5,643 nt of DNA from CAZHUN01 sp043801115 (GTDB lineage: Archaea > Iainarchaeota > Iainarchaeia > Iainarchaeales > UBA10191). The notes under the pieces are model-generated. The model was not told the origin of the DNA and ran no database searches. It saw only the letters and a list, made by a program, of their open reading frames with translations. The position numbers were made by a program, and so were the translations under genes. The stretch covers positions 1 through 5,643 of the forward strand of contig JAZDMJ010000008.1 in NCBI GenBank assembly GCA_043801115.1. Direction: 5' to 3'. Shown here in pieces: positions 5,127 through 5,643 of the stretch (position 1 is its first letter; each line of letters begins with the position of its first letter).

Positions 5127-5339
5127 TCACCTTTTCCAGTACGCCGTAATCACAAAACAAACTTCTCCGTCCTTTTTCCAAACCACGACCAGTTCCCCTT
5201 TGCGGTACCGTTTCGAACTCAAAAACTTGTTCCCGCCCTCTTCCAACACTCTTCCCGTGCAAACGCAATCGATGGCCAAGTCCTTCTCTATATTCTTGTC
5301 CCTCGAATAGTGCCAACTGAAAACAAACCGCCGTTTCAT
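5127..5339 (-). CDS. Probable toxin, DUF4258-like small protein
   Basis: A basic 70-residue protein. The pattern SWHYSRDKNI (8-17), a short helix, TGRVLEEGGNKF (28-39), then strands GELVVVW (48-54) and EVCFVITAYWKR (59-70) matches DUF4258. These are small, probably RelE/BrnT-like proteins often encoded just before a YgiT-type zinc-finger protein, and suspected to be toxins. The typical His near the start (His10) and the T.Y-type final strand (TAYW) are present. I start at ATG 5339. An in-frame ATG at 5366 would add nine residues (MLVFWLCGW), but it abuts the TATA box, and a transcript from that box would start near 5345, giving only a seven-base leader to 5339. Toxin-first order matches mqsRA and higBA. 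Activity is not shown by the sequence; a non-toxin role is possible. Confidence 0.7.
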   Translation of the reverse strand: MKRRFVFSWHYSRDKNIEKDLAIDCVCTGRVLEEGGNKFLSSKRYRKGELVVVWKKDGEVCFVITAYWKR

Positions 5340-5364
5340 CCAACCGCATAACCAGAATACTAAC

Positions 5365-5376
5365 ATATATATATTT
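5365..5376 (-). promoter_or_regulatory. TATA box of the toxin-antitoxin pair
   Basis: An alternating AT run (AAATATATATAT on the minus strand) is centred about 32 bases before ATG 5339. It lies between tRNA-Leu and the small gene and is the strongest TATA-like element in the window. It gives the pair its own promoter, separate from tRNA-Leu. Confidence 0.65.
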
Positions 5377-5403
5377 AGTTGTTTGTTTTCGGCGAATGAC
5401 GAA

Positions 5404-5487
5404 TGCAGGGGGGAGGATTCGAACCCCCGAAGGCACTAAGCCACACGGCCCTGAACCGTGCACGTTTGACCGCTTCGCTACCCCTGC
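5404..5487 (-). tRNA. tRNA-Leu (anticodon CAG)
   Basis: This is a class II tRNA with a long variable arm. Acceptor GCAGGGG/CCCCTGC is perfect. The anticodon stem CACGG/CCGTG has loop TTCAGGG and anticodon CAG. The variable arm has a GGC/GCC stem. The T stem GGGGG/CCTCC has one G-T pair, with a standard loop TTCGAAT. The discriminator A73 (base 5404) fits leucine. The D loop contains the usual GG. There is no intron, and CCA is not encoded. Unlike the other two tRNAs in the window, its elbow bases are normal. Confidence 0.95.
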
Positions 5488-5512
5488 CTGTTCTTACTTG
5501 AAAACAGAACGC

Positions 5513-5520
5513 CTTAAAGA
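5513..5520 (-). promoter_or_regulatory. TATA-like box for tRNA-Leu
   Basis: TCTTTAAG on the minus strand is centred about 29 bases before the tRNA-Leu 5' end, the expected archaeal spacing for a start at or near the mature tRNA end. It lies two bases from the TATA box of the divergent plus-strand gene. Confidence 0.5.
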
Positions 5521-5522
5521 AG

Positions 5523-5530
5523 TATTATAT
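5523..5530 (+). promoter_or_regulatory. TATA box of the plus-strand gene at 5554
   Basis: TATTATAT is centred about 27 bases before ATG 5554, which fits a leaderless transcript beginning at the ATG. Confidence 0.6.
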
Positions 5531-5553
5531 TCAAGAAAGCGGGTTTTGTTTTC

Positions 5554-5643
5554 ATGGTTGAAAACTTAGGTGTCAATAAAGAGTTCGTTTTTGCGGCCTA
5601 CCGAAAAATTCCGGCGCTTCTTGGTGTGACGTGGTCGAGTTCG
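5554..5643 (+). CDS. Unknown protein, N-terminal 30 residues only
   Basis: The frame opens at ATG 5554 and remains open to the right edge, giving 30 residues that begin MVENLGVNKEFVFAAYRK and continue IPALLGVTWSSS. I do not recognise a family from so short a piece. It is neither a signal peptide nor an obvious membrane segment. The case for a real gene is the TATA box at 5523-5530 at exact leaderless spacing, and that it is the only open plus-strand frame not shadowing a minus-strand gene here. It is divergent from tRNA-Leu. Confidence 0.5.
   Translation, partial: MVENLGVNKEFVFAAYRKIPALLGVTWSSS

Noticed and set aside
5119..5463. 114-residue minus-strand frame including tRNA-Leu
   Set aside because: Begins inside tRNA-Leu and overlaps the DUF4258-like gene in another frame with no motif.
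5339..5487. tRNA-Leu as an integration site for a mobile element carrying the toxin-antitoxin pair
   Set aside because: I find no integrase gene and no repeat of the tRNA 3' end in the window; the small gene is close to the tRNA but nothing else indicates insertion.

Overview
The window looks archaeal. Genes lack bacterial -35/-10 boxes. Instead AT-rich TATA-like boxes lie about 27-32 bases before tRNA 5' ends or directly before ATG codons, which suggests leaderless transcripts. tRNA-His carries a bulge-helix-bulge intron at position 37/38, and none of the three tRNA genes encodes its CCA end. Gene density is very high and the coding strand is purine-rich. I cannot fix the lineage; a small-genome (for example DPANN-type) archaeon is possible but is inference only.

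Nearly everything is on the minus strand, so the window is best read from right to left. At the far right a plus-strand gene of unknown function runs off the edge. It is divergent from tRNA-Leu(CAG), and their two TATA-like boxes lie almost back to back. Next comes a small two-gene module (5339 to 4793). A 70-residue DUF4258-like protein is followed by a 109-residue protein with a four-cysteine YgiT-type zinc ribbon and an AbrB/MazE-type DNA-binding domain, giving a probable toxin-antitoxin pair. A six-TM SpoIIM-family membrane protein follows with its own TATA box and a probable leaderless start. A 211-base intergenic region then leads into the histidine block.

The histidine block (3675 to 475) is the centrepiece: tRNA-His(GTG) with a 54-base intron, then hisB, hisI, hisG and hisS in tight order (gaps of 19 and 14 bases, a 4-base ATGA overlap, and zero spacing). 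HisG, HisI and HisB catalyse three steps of histidine biosynthesis. HisS then loads histidine onto the tRNA encoded at the head of the cluster. I see no promoter between tRNA-His and hisB, only a T6 tract and a Shine-Dalgarno sequence, so the tRNA and the mRNA may be made as one transcript. The other biosynthetic genes (hisA, C, D, E, F, H) are not in the window.

Downstream of hisS, tRNA-Thr(GGT) has its own TATA-like box. A Nudix hydrolase gene starts only four bases after its 3' end and runs off the left edge. This repeats the tRNA-then-mRNA layout of tRNA-His/hisB. tRNA-Thr and tRNA-His both lack the near-universal T at position 55.
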